This document shows positions 17,497 through 27,556 of a stretch of DNA of 64,000 nucleotides, piece by piece (within the stretch, counting starts at the first letter, position 1; each line of letters opens with the position of its first letter). The notes beneath the pieces are model-generated. The model had not been told where the DNA came from. It searched no databases and saw only the letters and a program-made list of their open reading frames with translations. The stretch is taken from the NCBI RefSeq assembly GCF_018449605.1, contig NZ_JAAVUW010000004.1:248001-312000 (forward strand), in the 5' to 3' direction. This DNA comes from Luteibacter sp. dw_328. Lineage in GTDB: Bacteria; Pseudomonadota; Gammaproteobacteria; Xanthomonadales; Rhodanobacteraceae. The translations under genes were made by a program, and so were the position numbers.

Positions 17497-20256
17497 TTAG
17501 CCGCCGAGCTTCAACGCCTGCTCGCGCATGGCCTGTGCCTGGTGGGTCCAGTCGGCGATGCGCTGGCGCTCCTGCTCGACGACTTCCGCAGGGGCGTTGG
17601 CGACGAAGTTGGCGTTGCCGAGCTTGGCTTCGCACTTGCGGACTTCGCCTTCGATGCGGGCGATTTCCTTGGCCAGACGCGCCTTTTCGGCACCCACGTC
17701 AATCAGCCCTTCCAGCGGAATCAGCACGCGCATGCCGCCGACCACGCCGACAGCAGCAGCGGGCTCTTCGCCGTCGACCCAGACGGGCGTTTCCACCCGT
17801 CCGAGGAAGGCGATCTGTGCGGCGAACTTCGCGGCGCGGCCACGATCGGCGGTGTCGCCGTCGGCGAACAGCAGCGGAATGACCTTGCCCGGCGAGATGT
17901 TCATCTCGGCGCGAATACGGCGGACGCCGGTGAGCACGTCCTTGACCCATTCGATCTCGGCCGTTGCCGTGGCGTCGGCTTCGACGTCCGTGGCTTCGGG
18001 GTAAGGGCGCAGCATGATGGTTTCGCCTTCGATGCCGAGCACCGGCCTCACGTTCTGCCAGATCTCCTCGGTAACGAAGGGGATGATCGGATGCAGCGCA
18101 CGGAGCAGTGTTTCAAGCACGTGGACGAGCGTGTAGCGCGTCGACGCCACCGCAGCGGCATCGTTGCCGCTCAGTGCCGGCTTGGACAGCTCGAGGAACC
18201 AGTCGCAGAACTCGTTCCAGGTGAACTCGTACAGCGCCTGCGCGGCGAGATCGAAGCGGTAGCCCGCGAGCTGCTCCTTCACCGTGGCGAGCGTGTCGTG
18301 CAAACGGGTGAGGATCCAGCGTTCGGCTTCGGTCGTCGGTTTCGTCGCAACGACCTTGGCGTCCTCGCCGAGGTTCATCAGCACGAAGCGCGAGGCGTTC
18401 CACAGCTTGTTGACGAAAGCCTTGTAGCCGGCCGCGCGCTCGAGATCGAACTTGATGTCGCGGCCATGCGTGGCGAGCGAGGCGAAGGTGAAGCGCAGCG
18501 CGTCGGCACCGAAGGCGGGAATGCCCTCGGCGAACTCCTTGCGCGTGGCCTTTTCGATCTTCTCGGCCATCTTCGGCTGCATCAGGCTGCTCGTGCGCTT
18601 GGCCACGAGATCGTCCAGCGTGATGCCGTCGATGAGGTCGAGCGGATCGAGCACGTTGCCCTTGGATTTGGACATCTTCTGGCCGTCCTTGTCGCGGATC
18701 AGGCCGGTGACATAGACGTCCTTGAACGGCACTTCGCCGGTGAAGTGGTCGGTCATCATGATCATCCGGGCGACCCAGAAGAAGATGATGTCGAAACCGG
18801 TGACCAGCACGTTGGTCGGCAGGTAGCGCTCGAAGCCGCGCTCGGCCTGCGCCTGTGGATCGGGCCAGCCGAGCGTGGAGTGGCTCCACAGTGACGAGGA
18901 GAACCATGTTTCCAGCACGTCGAGGTCGCGGCGCAGTGCGCCGGTGTAACCGAGCTCCGCAGCCTTCACCTTCGCCTCGGTCTCGTCGTGTGCCACGACG
19001 ATCGTGCCGTCGGCCGTGTACCACGCCGGAATCTGGTGCCCCCAGGTCAGCTGGCGACTGATGCACCAGTCCTGGATGTTGGCAAGCCAGTGGCGGTAGG
19101 TGTTGATCCAGTTCTCGGGGACGAACTTCACGTCGCCCTGTTCGACCAGCTGCAGGCCGCGAGCGGCGAGCGTGTCCATCTTCACGAACCACTGCCAGGT
19201 GAGGTACGGCTCGATGACCTTGCCGGTACGGTCGCCGCGCGGCACCTGCAGCTTGTGCTTCTTCGTTTCGACCAGCAGCTCGGCGACTTCCAGGTCGGCA
19301 AGCACGGCCTTGCGCGCGACGTAGCGATCGAGGCCACGGTACTTCTCCGGCGCTGCGTCGTTGATCTTCGCGTCGTCGGTGAGGATGTTGATCATCGGCA
19401 GGTTGTGACGCAGGCCGATGGCGTAGTCGTTGAAGTCGTGCGCCGGGGTGATCTTCACGCAGCCGGTGCCGAAGTCCTTCTCCACGTAGTCGTCGCCGAT
19501 GATCGGGATCTGGCGATCGGACAACGGCAGGTTAAGCATCTTGCCGATCAGGTGCGCGTAGCGCTCGTCTTCCGGATGCACGGCGACGGCGACGTCACCC
19601 AGCATGGTTTCCGGGCGGGTGGTGGCGACGACAAGTTCGCCCGAACCATCGGCGAGCGGATAGCGGATCGACCACATCGAACCGTCTTCTTCCTCGCTGA
19701 CCACTTCGAGGTCGGAGATGGCGGTTTTCAGCACGGGGTCCCAGTTGACCAGCTTCTGGCCACGGTAGATCAGGCCTTCCTCGTGAAGGCGCACGAAGGT
19801 CTCGACGACAGCCTTCGACGGGCCCGGATCCATGGTGAAGACTTCGCGGCTCCAGTCGCCCGAGACGCCCATGCGACGCATCTGGCGGCCGATGGTGTCG
19901 CCCGACTCGGCCTTCCATTCCCACACGCGGCTGATGAACGCGTCGCGGTCGAAGTCCGAGCGCTGCTTGCCTTCCGCGTTGAGCTGGCGGGTGACCACCA
20001 TCTCCGTCGCGATACCGGCATGGTCGGTACCCAGCTGCCACAACGTGTCGAAGCCGCGCATGCGGTGGTAGCGGACCAGGGTGTCCATGATCGTGTGCTG
20101 GAACGCATGACCCATGTGCAGCGTGCCCGTGACGTTGGGCGGCGGCAGCATGATCGTGTAGGGGGTGCCCTTGCCCGACGGCTTGAAATAGCCGTTGGCC
20201 TCCCACTGGGCGTACCACTTCGACTCGATCGGGCTGGGCTCGAAACTCTTATCCAT
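17497..20256 (-). CDS. valS: Valyl-tRNA synthetase
   Basis: 919 residues. Class I motifs: HMGH (47-50, within [12 protein letters not shown]) and KMSKS (about 527-531). Central CP1 editing domain, anticodon-binding domain ([11 protein letters not shown]) and a C-terminal coiled coil with the Val-tRNA arm (about 850-919). It charges tRNA-Val with valine and edits threonyl-tRNA-Val. The start at 20256 ([18 protein letters not shown]) is the family start; the reading frame is open 82 codons further upstream, but that stretch is antisense to the start of yoaA. Divergent from yoaA with 79 bp between starts. Its 3' end faces repeat locus 1. Confidence 0.96.
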   Translation of the reverse strand: MDKSFEPSPIESKWYAQWEANGYFKPSGKGTPYTIMLPPPNVTGTLHMGHAFQHTIMDTLVRYHRMRGFDTLWQLGTDHAGIATEMVVTRQLNAEGKQRSDFDRDAFISRVWEWKAESGDTIGRQMRRMGVSGDWSREVFTMDPGPSKAVVETFVRLHEEGLIYRGQKLVNWDPVLKTAISDLEVVSEEEDGSMWSIRYPLADGSGELVVATTRPETMLGDVAVAVHPEDERYAHLIGKMLNLPLSDRQIPIIGDDYVEKDFGTGCVKITPAHDFNDYAIGLRHNLPMINILTDDAKINDAAPEKYRGLDRYVARKAVLADLEVAELLVETKKHKLQVPRGDRTGKVIEPYLTWQWFVKMDTLAARGLQLVEQGDVKFVPENWINTYRHWLANIQDWCISRQLTWGHQIPAWYTADGTIVVAHDETEAKVKAAELGYTGALRRDLDVLETWFSSSLWSHSTLGWPDPQAQAERGFERYLPTNVLVTGFDIIFFWVARMIMMTDHFTGEVPFKDVYVTGLIRDKDGQKMSKSKGNVLDPLDLIDGITLDDLVAKRTSSLMQPKMAEKIEKATRKEFAEGIPAFGADALRFTFASLATHGRDIKFDLERAAGYKAFVNKLWNASRFVLMNLGEDAKVVATKPTTEAERWILTRLHDTLATVKEQLAGYRFDLAAQALYEFTWNEFCDWFLELSKPALSGNDAAAVASTRYTLVHVLETLLRALHPIIPFVTEEIWQNVRPVLGIEGETIMLRPYPEATDVEADATATAEIEWVKDVLTGVRRIRAEMNISPGKVIPLLFADGDTADRGRAAKFAAQIAFLGRVETPVWVDGEEPAAAVGVVGGMRVLIPLEGLIDVGAEKARLAKEIARIEGEVRKCEAKLGNANFVANAPAEVVEQERQRIADWTHQAQAMREQALKLGG

Positions 20257-20335
20257 GCGTGGGCTCTCGGCTCGCGCCGCGAAGGGGCGCGCTTTGGAAG
20301 ACGAAAAGACTGCCATTGTAGGCGATACTTGAGCG

Positions 20336-22261
20336 ATGACTGCATCCGATGTGGCCGCGATCCTCGGCGCGGAGGGCCCGTTTGCCCGTGAAGTACCCGG
20401 TTTCGCGCCCCGCGAGGCGCAGGAGCGCATGGCCGGAGCGGTGGCCACGGCCATCGAGGACCGCGACGTCCTGATCGCCGAAGCCGGCACGGGCACGGGC
20501 AAGACCTTTGCCTACCTGGTCCCCGCCTTGATGTCGGGGCGCAAGGTCATTGTTTCCACCGGCACCAAGGCCCTGCAGGACCAGCTGTTCTTCCGCGACC
20601 TGCCGCGCGTGCACGCCGTGCTGGGCAGCCGCGCCAAGACCAGCCTGCTCAAGGGGCGGGCCAATTACCTGTGCCTGTACCGGCTCGACCAGGCTGTCCG
20701 CGAGGGCAACCCGGACCGCCAGCTGGTCGGCCAACTCTCCGCCATCCGCGCCTGGTCGGCGCGCACCCGGCGAGGCGACCGCATGGAGATGATCGATATT
20801 CCGGAGGACTCTCCGGTATGGCCGCGCGTCACCTCAACGCCTGAGAATTGTCTGGGAACGGAGTGCCCGTTCTTCGAGGACTGCCATGTGGTCAAGGCCC
20901 GGCGCGAGGCCATGGAGGCCGACATCGTCGTGGTCAATCACCATCTGCTGATGGCCGATCTCGCGCTGAAGCAGGAAGGTTTCGGCGAAATTCTGCCGAG
21001 CGCCGATGCCTTCATCCTCGACGAAGCGCACCAGATTCCCGAGCTGGCCGGTCAGTTCTTCTCGCAGAGTGTCAGCGCGCGACAGATGACGGATCTCGCC
21101 CAGGACGCGCTGGCTGAAGCGCAGGGCGTCACCGGCGCGACCAGCCAGCTGCTCGAACCGGTGGAAGTGGTCCAGGATCTGATCAAGCGCCTGCGCCTGG
21201 CCATGGATCCGCTGCCGTCGCGTGGTCCCTTTGGCGCGCTCGACCGCGACGAGGTGGTGCACGAACTTCTCGGCGAGCTGCGCGACGTCATGGCCGCACT
21301 GTCAGATCTGCTTTCCTCCCTCGGCGAGCGCTCGCGCGGGCTGGCCAACGTGTTCGAACGGGCGCAGATGCTCAGTCTGCGCCTGGATCGCATTGCCGAA
21401 GAGCATTCCGCTTCCGACGTGCGCTGGTACGAAACCTGGCCACGGGGCTTCGCCTTGCACGCGACGCCGCTGGATCTCGCCACGCCGCTGCGCGCGATGC
21501 GCATGGCGACAGATGCCGCGTGGATCCATACCTCGGCCACCCTTTCGATTGCCGGTGACTTCGCGCACTTCGCCCGCCAGCTCGGCATCGAAGACCCGCA
21601 GACGCTGCATGTCGAAAGTCCCTTCGACTATCAGCGCCAGGCGCTCGCCTATCTGCCGAAGGATCTCCCGGATCCCGCGGCACGCGATTACACCGACCGC
21701 GTCATCGCGGCGATCCGCCCCGTGCTGGACGCCTCCGACGGCCGCGCGTTTCTCCTGTTCACCTCGCACCGTGCGCTGCGTCGTGCGGCGGAACTGCTGG
21801 AAGGTCGCGTGCCCTGGCCGTTGTTCGTACAGGGCACTGCACCGAGACATCGCCTGCTCGAGGAATTCCGCGCGAGCGGCCGGGGGGTGCTGCTCGGTGC
21901 GGCAAGCTTCTGGGAAGGCGTGGATGTCGCCGGCGAAGCCCTGAGTGTGGTCGTCATCGACAAGCTTCCCTTCGCCATGCCGGACGATCCCGTGCTCCAG
22001 GCACGGCTCGAAGCGCTCGAAGAAGCCGGCATCAATCCCTTCATGGGCTGGCAGGTACCCACCGCCGTCATCGCGCTCAAGCAGGGTGCGGGGCGCCTGA
22101 TCCGCGACGTGCACGATCGCGGCGTGCTGGTGCTGTGCGATCCGCGGCTCAGCACCAAAGGCTACGGACGGCTGTTTCTTGCCAGCCTGCCGCCCATGCC
22201 GCGCACGCGTGAGCTCGGCGACGTCACGGCGTTTTTCGCCCCGGTTCCTTCCCAGGCCTGA
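20336..22261 (+). CDS. yoaA: ATP-dependent DNA helicase YoaA (DinG/XPD family)
   Basis: 641 residues, superfamily 2 helicase: Walker [11 protein letters not shown] (about 45-55), an iron-sulfur domain with a cysteine in NYLCLYRL and three more in [13 protein letters not shown], the DEAH box (FILDEAHQI), and C-terminal motifs [13 protein letters not shown] and [10 protein letters not shown]. The E. coli homologue acts in repair at stalled forks together with HolC. It is the first gene of a likely yoaA-creD-tsaB run; in E. coli yoaA is next to tsaB without creD between them. Length is standard. Confidence 0.93.
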   Translation: MTASDVAAILGAEGPFAREVPGFAPREAQERMAGAVATAIEDRDVLIAEAGTGTGKTFAYLVPALMSGRKVIVSTGTKALQDQLFFRDLPRVHAVLGSRAKTSLLKGRANYLCLYRLDQAVREGNPDRQLVGQLSAIRAWSARTRRGDRMEMIDIPEDSPVWPRVTSTPENCLGTECPFFEDCHVVKARREAMEADIVVVNHHLLMADLALKQEGFGEILPSADAFILDEAHQIPELAGQFFSQSVSARQMTDLAQDALAEAQGVTGATSQLLEPVEVVQDLIKRLRLAMDPLPSRGPFGALDRDEVVHELLGELRDVMAALSDLLSSLGERSRGLANVFERAQMLSLRLDRIAEEHSASDVRWYETWPRGFALHATPLDLATPLRAMRMATDAAWIHTSATLSIAGDFAHFARQLGIEDPQTLHVESPFDYQRQALAYLPKDLPDPAARDYTDRVIAAIRPVLDASDGRAFLLFTSHRALRRAAELLEGRVPWPLFVQGTAPRHRLLEEFRASGRGVLLGAASFWEGVDVAGEALSVVVIDKLPFAMPDDPVLQARLEALEEAGINPFMGWQVPTAVIALKQGAGRLIRDVHDRGVLVLCDPRLSTKGYGRLFLASLPPMPRTRELGDVTAFFAPVPSQA

Positions 22262-22384
22262 TTCCTCCCGGACCTGGTCGACACCATTTCGCCCCTCCTC
22301 GCCCGCGCTTCGCCACGGCCGGCGCCGGTGGCGCACCCATGACCGGCCCAGCATCGTTCCCATCTATCAGGAAGGGAGAGACCG

Positions 22385-23722
22385 ATGTTTCGCTGGATGC
22401 AATCGATTACCGCCAAGGTCCTTGGCATCGGGCTGCTCGCGCTGCTCATGTTGATTCCGCTGACGCAGGCCGATGGGCTGGTGCGCGAACGGCAGGCCAT
22501 GCGGGATACCGCCGTCGGCCGCGTCGCGGATGGCTGGGGCGGACCGCAAGTGATCGGCGGCCTCGTGCTCGCCGTGCCGACGCAGCGGGAGACCCACGAT
22601 GCCGCGGGCGCTGTCGCGAAGGTGGTCGACGGGACGGAAATCGTCCTGGCCGATGACCTGGACACGGTCGCCGATCTCACCGTCGACAAGCGTTCGTCCG
22701 GCATGTACGTGGTGCCGACGTACACAGGCGAGGTCAGCATCCGTGGTCATTTCCTTCCTGCCGATCTGCGAAGGTTTGCCGCCGAAGCGGGGTCCACCTG
22801 GTTCACCGGCAAAGCGGAAGTCCGCGTGCTGATCGCCGATACGCGCGGACTGCAGGGCATTACCTCGGTCGTCGTCGATGGCCATGCGGTGCGGTTGTCG
22901 TCGTCCACCGCACGCATGGGGCCTTACACGGTGCTGGCGGCGCCCATCATTATCGAGCCGGACCGCGAGGCGCCGGTCGAATTCGAACTCAAGCTCAGCG
23001 TCGCCGGCACGGAGTCTTTCTCGTCGCTGCCACTGGCCCGTACGAACAGCGTACAGATGCGTTCGTCATGGCCGGATCCCAGCTTCACCGGTTCGCTGCT
23101 GCCCACCCGGCGCAGCGTGACGGCCACCGGCTTCGATGCCTCCTGGAAAATCCTCGACCTCAACCGTGCGTATGGCCAGCACTGGGACGCGGCAAACCCG
23201 GAGGTGGCTGAACGCCTCTCCCCCTCGGCCTTCGGCGTGAAATTCTATCAGCCTGGTGGGGTGTACCAGCAGAACGATCGCGCCGGCAAATACGGCCTGC
23301 TGTTCATTGCGCTGACCTTCGTGGCCTTCTTCCTTTTCGAAGTACTGAAGGGCCTGCGCCTCCATCCCGTCCAATACCTGCTGGTCGGTGCGGCGATGAC
23401 AAGCTTCTATGTTCTTCTGCTGGCGCTTTCTGAACAGATCGGATTCGGCCCGGCTTACGCCGTCGCCGCCGCGACGGTCGTGTTGATCGTGGGTGGCTAC
23501 GCGATGGCGGCCTTGCGTGCTCGGGCGGCCGGACTGGCGCTTGGCGGCGTGCTCACCCTGGTTTACGCCATACTGTATGGCCTGATCGGCGCGGAACAGT
23601 ACGCGCTGCTGATCGGTTCGGTCGTGCTCGTGGCAGTCATCGCGCTGCTGATGTACCTGACTCGCCGGATCGACTGGTACGCCCAGGGCGTGCCGCTCAA
23701 CCCCACGTCGGAAACGCCATGA
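22385..23722 (+). CDS. creD: Inner-membrane protein CreD
   Basis: 445 residues: one N-terminal helix (about 11-28), a large periplasmic domain, and five or six helices in the last 170 residues (starting FIALTFVAFFLFEVLKGLRLHPVQYLLVGAAM, the best conserved part). The start ATG has a GGAAGGGAGAG ribosome binding site. CreD is normally a target of the CreBC system and contributes to envelope integrity and, in Stenotrophomonas, beta-lactam response; no creB or creC lies nearby. It overlaps tsaB by ATGA, so it is probably cotranscribed with it. Confidence 0.93.
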   Translation: MFRWMQSITAKVLGIGLLALLMLIPLTQADGLVRERQAMRDTAVGRVADGWGGPQVIGGLVLAVPTQRETHDAAGAVAKVVDGTEIVLADDLDTVADLTVDKRSSGMYVVPTYTGEVSIRGHFLPADLRRFAAEAGSTWFTGKAEVRVLIADTRGLQGITSVVVDGHAVRLSSSTARMGPYTVLAAPIIIEPDREAPVEFELKLSVAGTESFSSLPLARTNSVQMRSSWPDPSFTGSLLPTRRSVTATGFDASWKILDLNRAYGQHWDAANPEVAERLSPSAFGVKFYQPGGVYQQNDRAGKYGLLFIALTFVAFFLFEVLKGLRLHPVQYLLVGAAMTSFYVLLLALSEQIGFGPAYAVAAATVVLIVGGYAMAALRARAAGLALGGVLTLVYAILYGLIGAEQYALLIGSVVLVAVIALLMYLTRRIDWYAQGVPLNPTSETP

Positions 23723-24408
23723 ACTTCCTTGCCATCGAAACCTCCACGGAAGCCTGCTCGGTCGCCCTCGTCCACGGTGACGAGGTGATCGAGCGCAGTG
23801 AGATCGCGCCGCGCCGGCACGCCGAACTCGTCCTGCCGATGGCGGACGCGCTGCTCGCCGAAGCCGGTCTGAGTCGCACCTCGCTCCACGGCATCGCGGT
23901 CGGCCGCGGCCCCGGCGCATTTACCGGGGTCCGTCTTGGTGTGTCGCTGGCCCAGGGCATGGCGATGGCTCTCGACGTGCCTGTCGTCACCGTCTCATCG
24001 TTGCAGGCGCTGGCACTGGAAGCCCCCGAAGACGATGCCGCGATTCTTTCGGTCATCGATGCGCGCATGGGTGAGATCTATGTCGCCGCATGGCGCCGCG
24101 AAGACGATGGCAGCATCACGCTGATCGACCGCGAGCGGGTGGATACCGCTGCGGCGCTGATCTTGCCCGAGGCCACGGCATGGCACGTTGTCGGCACGGG
24201 CTGGGCAACCTACGAGGCGATTCTCCGGGAACGCATCGCCGCACCGATCCGGTCGGCGGACGGTGCGCGCTTTCCGCAGGCGCGGCACGTTGCCGAAGTG
24301 GCGGCGCGGGCGTTCCGTGATGGCGAGGCTGTGGCGCCGGAACTGGCTTTGCCGGTGTATCTGAGGGATAAGGTGGCGCTGACGTTGGTGGAGCAGGGAC
24401 GGGCTTGA
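23719..24408 (+). CDS. tsaB: tRNA threonylcarbamoyladenosine biosynthesis protein TsaB
   Basis: 229 residues of the ASKHA fold, starting MNFLAIETSTEACSVALVHGD. GRGPGAFTGVRLGVSLAQGMA (about 68-88) is the TsaB signature. Together with TsaD and TsaE it forms the complex that puts the threonylcarbamoyl group on A37 of ANN-decoding tRNAs; TsaB scaffolds TsaD and lacks its own metal site. It overlaps creD by four bases (ATGA). Essential in most gammaproteobacteria. Confidence 0.95.
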   Translation: MNFLAIETSTEACSVALVHGDEVIERSEIAPRRHAELVLPMADALLAEAGLSRTSLHGIAVGRGPGAFTGVRLGVSLAQGMAMALDVPVVTVSSLQALALEAPEDDAAILSVIDARMGEIYVAAWRREDDGSITLIDRERVDTAAALILPEATAWHVVGTGWATYEAILRERIAAPIRSADGARFPQARHVAEVAARAFRDGEAVAPELALPVYLRDKVALTLVEQGRA

Positions 24409-24530
24409 ACGACCGCCTACAACCTTCGGGCTATGGTGGATGTCACCGTTTGGTTTTAGCGTGCGGGTACCGGTGCGAATGAATCGTCGCCGGGTGCCAG
24501 GGATAGCCACCAGGACGAAAGGAGATCGTC

Positions 24531-25901
24531 ATGAAGGGTTCCAACACGCGCAAGCAGGGCGAGAGCGACACGTCCTTCGGCAACGGTGGGGAAACCGAAC
24601 TCAAGGTCGACGGTTATCACGTTGAGCCGGGCGGGAGTGAGCTCCTTCGCGCCATGCGGCGGACGACAGACGGACATATCATGCTGGCCATGGGCTGCCT
24701 TCCAGCCCTGCGCGGGTGGCGATCCTGGTTGTCGAGGTTTCTCCCGCGTGTCATCAGTCCGCGTGCCGGTTGGCAGTACGGCCTGGCAAGGCTTACACCC
24801 ACCGGCCAGTTCGACCTTTCGTTTGGCGAGCAGGGTGTCGTTGTCGAGCCTCCGTTGCCTGAAGAGACCTTGCAGGGTGCCCAACCGTTACCGATGGCCG
24901 ACGGCGCCACGGTACTGGTGCTCAGGTCGCAGGCAAGCGATACGTGGATGCTCACGCGCAGGACGGGTACCGGTGAACTCGACGCGGCATTCGGCATCAA
25001 CGGCTACGTCAATCTGAACGGCATTCGCCCGCCCGCCGAGCCGGGGGTCGTCAAGGGGTTCGCGCTTCCCGCACAGGACGATGGCTTCTTCTTCGTCGGG
25101 ACGACGAAGAATGTCGAAGGACGGTACGGCGGCATCGTGTTTCGCTTCGGCGCTTCAGGCCGGTTGGACCCGGCCTTTGCCGGCAAGGGTTACGCGCTGG
25201 TCGATGTTCCCCTGAACCCTCGCGGGCGGATCACGGATGCCGTACTTCAGGACGATGGAAAGATCGTTCTGAGCACGGCAACGTCCGGCGGAAATGCACG
25301 GATTCTGCGTCTGCTCCCGACAGGCCAGCCCGATCCCGCCTTCGGAACGAATGGCGAGTTCGTGGTCGCCGGTGACAGCGCCGACCGGAACGAGATCGAG
25401 AAACTGGCCTGGTCGGGAGAAGCCGGCTTGTGGGGCGCCGGGACCATCATGACGCGCAGTCCCAAGGTCGGGTTGCTCGTCGCGTTGGACGACACAGGAC
25501 ATGTCGCGCCGGGCTTCAATGGCGGCAAGCTGCTGGAGATTCACTACGGTGGCATAGGCGCCAAGGACGGTATCGCCATGCCCATTCACCTGCAGACTTC
25601 CAGCCATGGTGGCGTCGCGGTGATCGGAAGCCCCTATTACGACGGCACGATCGAGAGCAAGAAGGCGGTGATCGGGCGACACCTCCCGTCGGGCGCACTC
25701 GATCGCTCGTTCGGCGAGCCCGACGAAACCGGCACACTCAAGGGGTTCTACACCGTCACGTTCGATCGGAAGGGTTTCAATTTCATCTTCTTTGGCATCG
25801 ATGTCACTGACGATCACCTGACCTTCGAACTACTCAGCGGTGACGGCGCGGGGAGCTCCAATCCGGACCGCGTGACGGTCGAACGCTTCCTCGCGACCTA
25901 G
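24531..25901 (+). CDS. Delta-60 repeat protein (beta-propeller-like), function unknown
   Basis: 456 residues with about six repeats of the delta-60 type, each with a D-x-x-F-G-x-x-G core: DTSFGNGGE near the N-terminus, then DLSFGEQG, DAAFGINGY, DPAFAGKGY, DPAFGTNGE and DRSFGEPDE, spaced about 55-80 residues. There is no signal peptide or anchor, so the protein is cytoplasmic or exported by another route. An AAAGGAGA ribosome binding site lies five bases before the ATG. Its stop codon shares a CTAG palindrome with the stop of the convergent transporter gene. Function is not known. Confidence 0.8.
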   Translation: MKGSNTRKQGESDTSFGNGGETELKVDGYHVEPGGSELLRAMRRTTDGHIMLAMGCLPALRGWRSWLSRFLPRVISPRAGWQYGLARLTPTGQFDLSFGEQGVVVEPPLPEETLQGAQPLPMADGATVLVLRSQASDTWMLTRRTGTGELDAAFGINGYVNLNGIRPPAEPGVVKGFALPAQDDGFFFVGTTKNVEGRYGGIVFRFGASGRLDPAFAGKGYALVDVPLNPRGRITDAVLQDDGKIVLSTATSGGNARILRLLPTGQPDPAFGTNGEFVVAGDSADRNEIEKLAWSGEAGLWGAGTIMTRSPKVGLLVALDDTGHVAPGFNGGKLLEIHYGGIGAKDGIAMPIHLQTSSHGGVAVIGSPYYDGTIESKKAVIGRHLPSGALDRSFGEPDETGTLKGFYTVTFDRKGFNFIFFGIDVTDDHLTFELLSGDGAGSSNPDRVTVERFLAT

Positions 25902-26317
25902 GTGTTGGGCAAGCACCCGTTCGCTGATGAATCGGTTCCTGCAGGCTTGGCGCTGCCTTCGGCAAGGGCCAGGCAGACGATGCCGGCAACGATGACGCCT
26001 GCGCCGGCGATCTGCGTGAGGGTGACCGGTTCGGAGAACACCCACCACGACAACGCCATCGCGGTGACGACTTCCAGGTGCGACGCGGCGAACGCCGGGC
26101 CGATCGGTGCGTGCTTGAGCAGGCTCATCCAGGTGACGAAGGCGCCGATGTAGCCGGCGATCGCGCCGTAGACCCACGGGTGCGAGAACACGCGGAGCAG
26201 CCAGGCCGTGCTCATCTCCAGCGGCAGGGCATGTGCGCCGGCCGCCTTGAAGCAGAGCAGGTTGAGCGTGTCGAAGGCCAGCAGCAGCGTAAAACCAATG
26301 AGGTAGAAGCGCTTCAC
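25898..26317 (-). CDS. SMR/EamA-like small transporter subunit (second of a pair)
   Basis: 139 residues with four hydrophobic helices (about 5-25, 45-65, 72-92, 97-118), half the size of an EamA carrier and comparable to small multidrug resistance or ArnE/ArnF subunits. A conserved Glu (HLEVVTAMALSWWVFSEPVT) sits in the third to fourth helix region. It overlaps the upstream partner gene by ATGA. The last 14 or so residues (GTDSSANGC and beyond) are encoded by a degenerate REP palindrome, so the natural C-terminus was probably altered by repeat insertion. Substrate unknown. Confidence 0.75.
   Translation of the reverse strand: MKRFYLIGFTLLLAFDTLNLLCFKAAGAHALPLEMSTAWLLRVFSHPWVYGAIAGYIGAFVTWMSLLKHAPIGPAFAASHLEVVTAMALSWWVFSEPVTLTQIAGAGVIVAGIVCLALAEGSAKPAGTDSSANGCLPNT
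25920..25942 (-). repeat. Degenerate GTAG-REP inside a coding end
   Basis: The sequence ttcgctgatgaatcggttcc followed by tgc matches the REP of this window with three changes, in reverse orientation. It lies within the last codons of the transporter gene at 25898-26317. The head is GCAG instead of GTAG, so it is probably an old, immobile copy. Confidence 0.75.
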
Positions 26318-26673
26318 GAGCCGGCCCCGACGATGGCGACACCCGCCGCTACCAGCAGGATGCCGGTAACGCGCAAAGGAGTCAGGCGCTCATGGAAGAG
26401 GAATCGCCCTGCCACCATGATCGCGACGATGTTGATCGCGGCGAGCAGCACGCCTTCGGAAAGCGGCACCAGGGACAGGAAGGCGATCCAGACCATGAAC
26501 ACGGCCACATAGCAGCCGATGCCGATCCATATCCATGCGCGCCCAAGCATGTAGCGCCAGCGTGCCAGTCCATCGCCCGCGCGGTCGTCGACGGCGGCCG
26601 CCTTGAAGGCCAGTTGCCCACCGGTATCGAGCAGGACATAGGCGATCCACAGCGCCAGGGCCAGCCCATGCAT
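26314..26673 (-). CDS. SMR/EamA-like small transporter subunit (first of a pair)
   Basis: 119 residues and four hydrophobic helices: MHGLALALWIAYVLLDTGGQLAFKAAA, a second near 46-67, a third (PLSEGVLLAAINIVAIMVAGRFLF) and a fourth (PLRVTGILLVAAGVAIVGAG). The residue pattern resembles ArnE/ArnF or paired SMR proteins, which assemble as heterodimers in the inner membrane. Start and stop overlap with the second subunit (ATGA) and it lies only four bases downstream of the esterase gene stop, so esterase, subunit 1 and subunit 2 probably share one transcript. Substrate unknown. Confidence 0.75.
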   Translation of the reverse strand: MHGLALALWIAYVLLDTGGQLAFKAAAVDDRAGDGLARWRYMLGRAWIWIGIGCYVAVFMVWIAFLSLVPLSEGVLLAAINIVAIMVAGRFLFHERLTPLRVTGILLVAAGVAIVGAGS

Positions 26674-26677
26674 CCGA

Positions 26678-27514
26678 TCAGGCTGCCATGCGCGCAGGTC
26701 GTGCGTCGCGGGCGACGCGACTGAAGAAATCCGCCGTGCGCTCGATCAGCATGCGGCGCTCCCGGTCGATCGTGATCATGTGGTAGCTGTCGCCGAGCAG
26801 GAGCATTTCGATCGGTCCGCGAACACGACGCGCGACGAGGTCCGCATTGGCGACACTCGCGACATCGTCGTCCGCCGCATGCGCGACAAAACAGGGCGCG
26901 ACGACATCGGGCAGGCGACGACGCACGTCGCGCGACAGTTCGACCATCTCGGCCAGGGCGTCCCAGGGATTGCCGGGGAGGCCGGCGGCTTCGCTATCGC
27001 CGGAGAACATCGCGGCGCTGACCTGCGCGCGCAGGCGCTCGTCGCGGATGCCGTAGGGGGGTTGCTCGATGAAAACGCGGTTCTTGCCGATGCCCAGGCG
27101 CTTGAACATCGGCAGCATGAACGAGAATCGGCCTGTCCAGGGGATCGACCAGCCGTCATAGCGGAAGGTAGCGCCGAACACGCCCACGCCATCGACCCAG
27201 TCGGGGCGAACGGCAGCCAGGCGCAGGGCGAGCAGGGCGCCCATCGACAGGCCGGCCACGAAGACGCGGTCGACCCGCCCGCGAAGTTCCTCCGCGGCGG
27301 CTTCGACGCTGGCGTACCAGTCTTCCCACGTCGTGGCGAGGAGGTCTTCCTCGGTGCCGCAATGGCCGGCCAGGCGCACGCCGACGACAGTGAAACCCGC
27401 GCGGTTCAAGCCCTTGCCAAGGATGCGCATTTCGGTGGGCGTGCCCGTCAGGCCGTGGATCAGCAGGACGCCGTCGCGCCCCCCTTCGAACCGGAATTCC
27501 GCGGTGCTGCTCAC
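26678..27514 (-). CDS. Alpha/beta hydrolase, Est30/monoacylglycerol lipase-like carboxylesterase
   Basis: 278 residues. Oxyanion motif LLIHGLTGTP (about 17-26), nucleophile elbow GLSMG with Ser90, acid residue in AADDD (215-217) and catalytic His245 in SYHMITID, the C-terminal pattern of Est30-like carboxylesterases. No signal peptide, so it is cytoplasmic. It likely hydrolyses medium-chain acyl esters; substrate unproven. First gene of a three-gene unit with the two small membrane proteins, which suggests handling of a lipid or amphiphile. Confidence 0.85.
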   Translation of the reverse strand: MSSTAEFRFEGGRDGVLLIHGLTGTPTEMRILGKGLNRAGFTVVGVRLAGHCGTEEDLLATTWEDWYASVEAAAEELRGRVDRVFVAGLSMGALLALRLAAVRPDWVDGVGVFGATFRYDGWSIPWTGRFSFMLPMFKRLGIGKNRVFIEQPPYGIRDERLRAQVSAAMFSGDSEAAGLPGNPWDALAEMVELSRDVRRRLPDVVAPCFVAHAADDDVASVANADLVARRVRGPIEMLLLGDSYHMITIDRERRMLIERTADFFSRVARDARPARMAA

Positions 27515-27556
27515 GCCGAAGCCTCGTAGCCTGGATTGCTCATGAAGAGCATGGTC

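Noticed and set aside
18988-20391. Plus-strand open frame of 467 codons antisense to valS.
   Set aside because: Shadow frame; His/Gly/Arg/Val-rich composition typical of antisense high-GC coding DNA.
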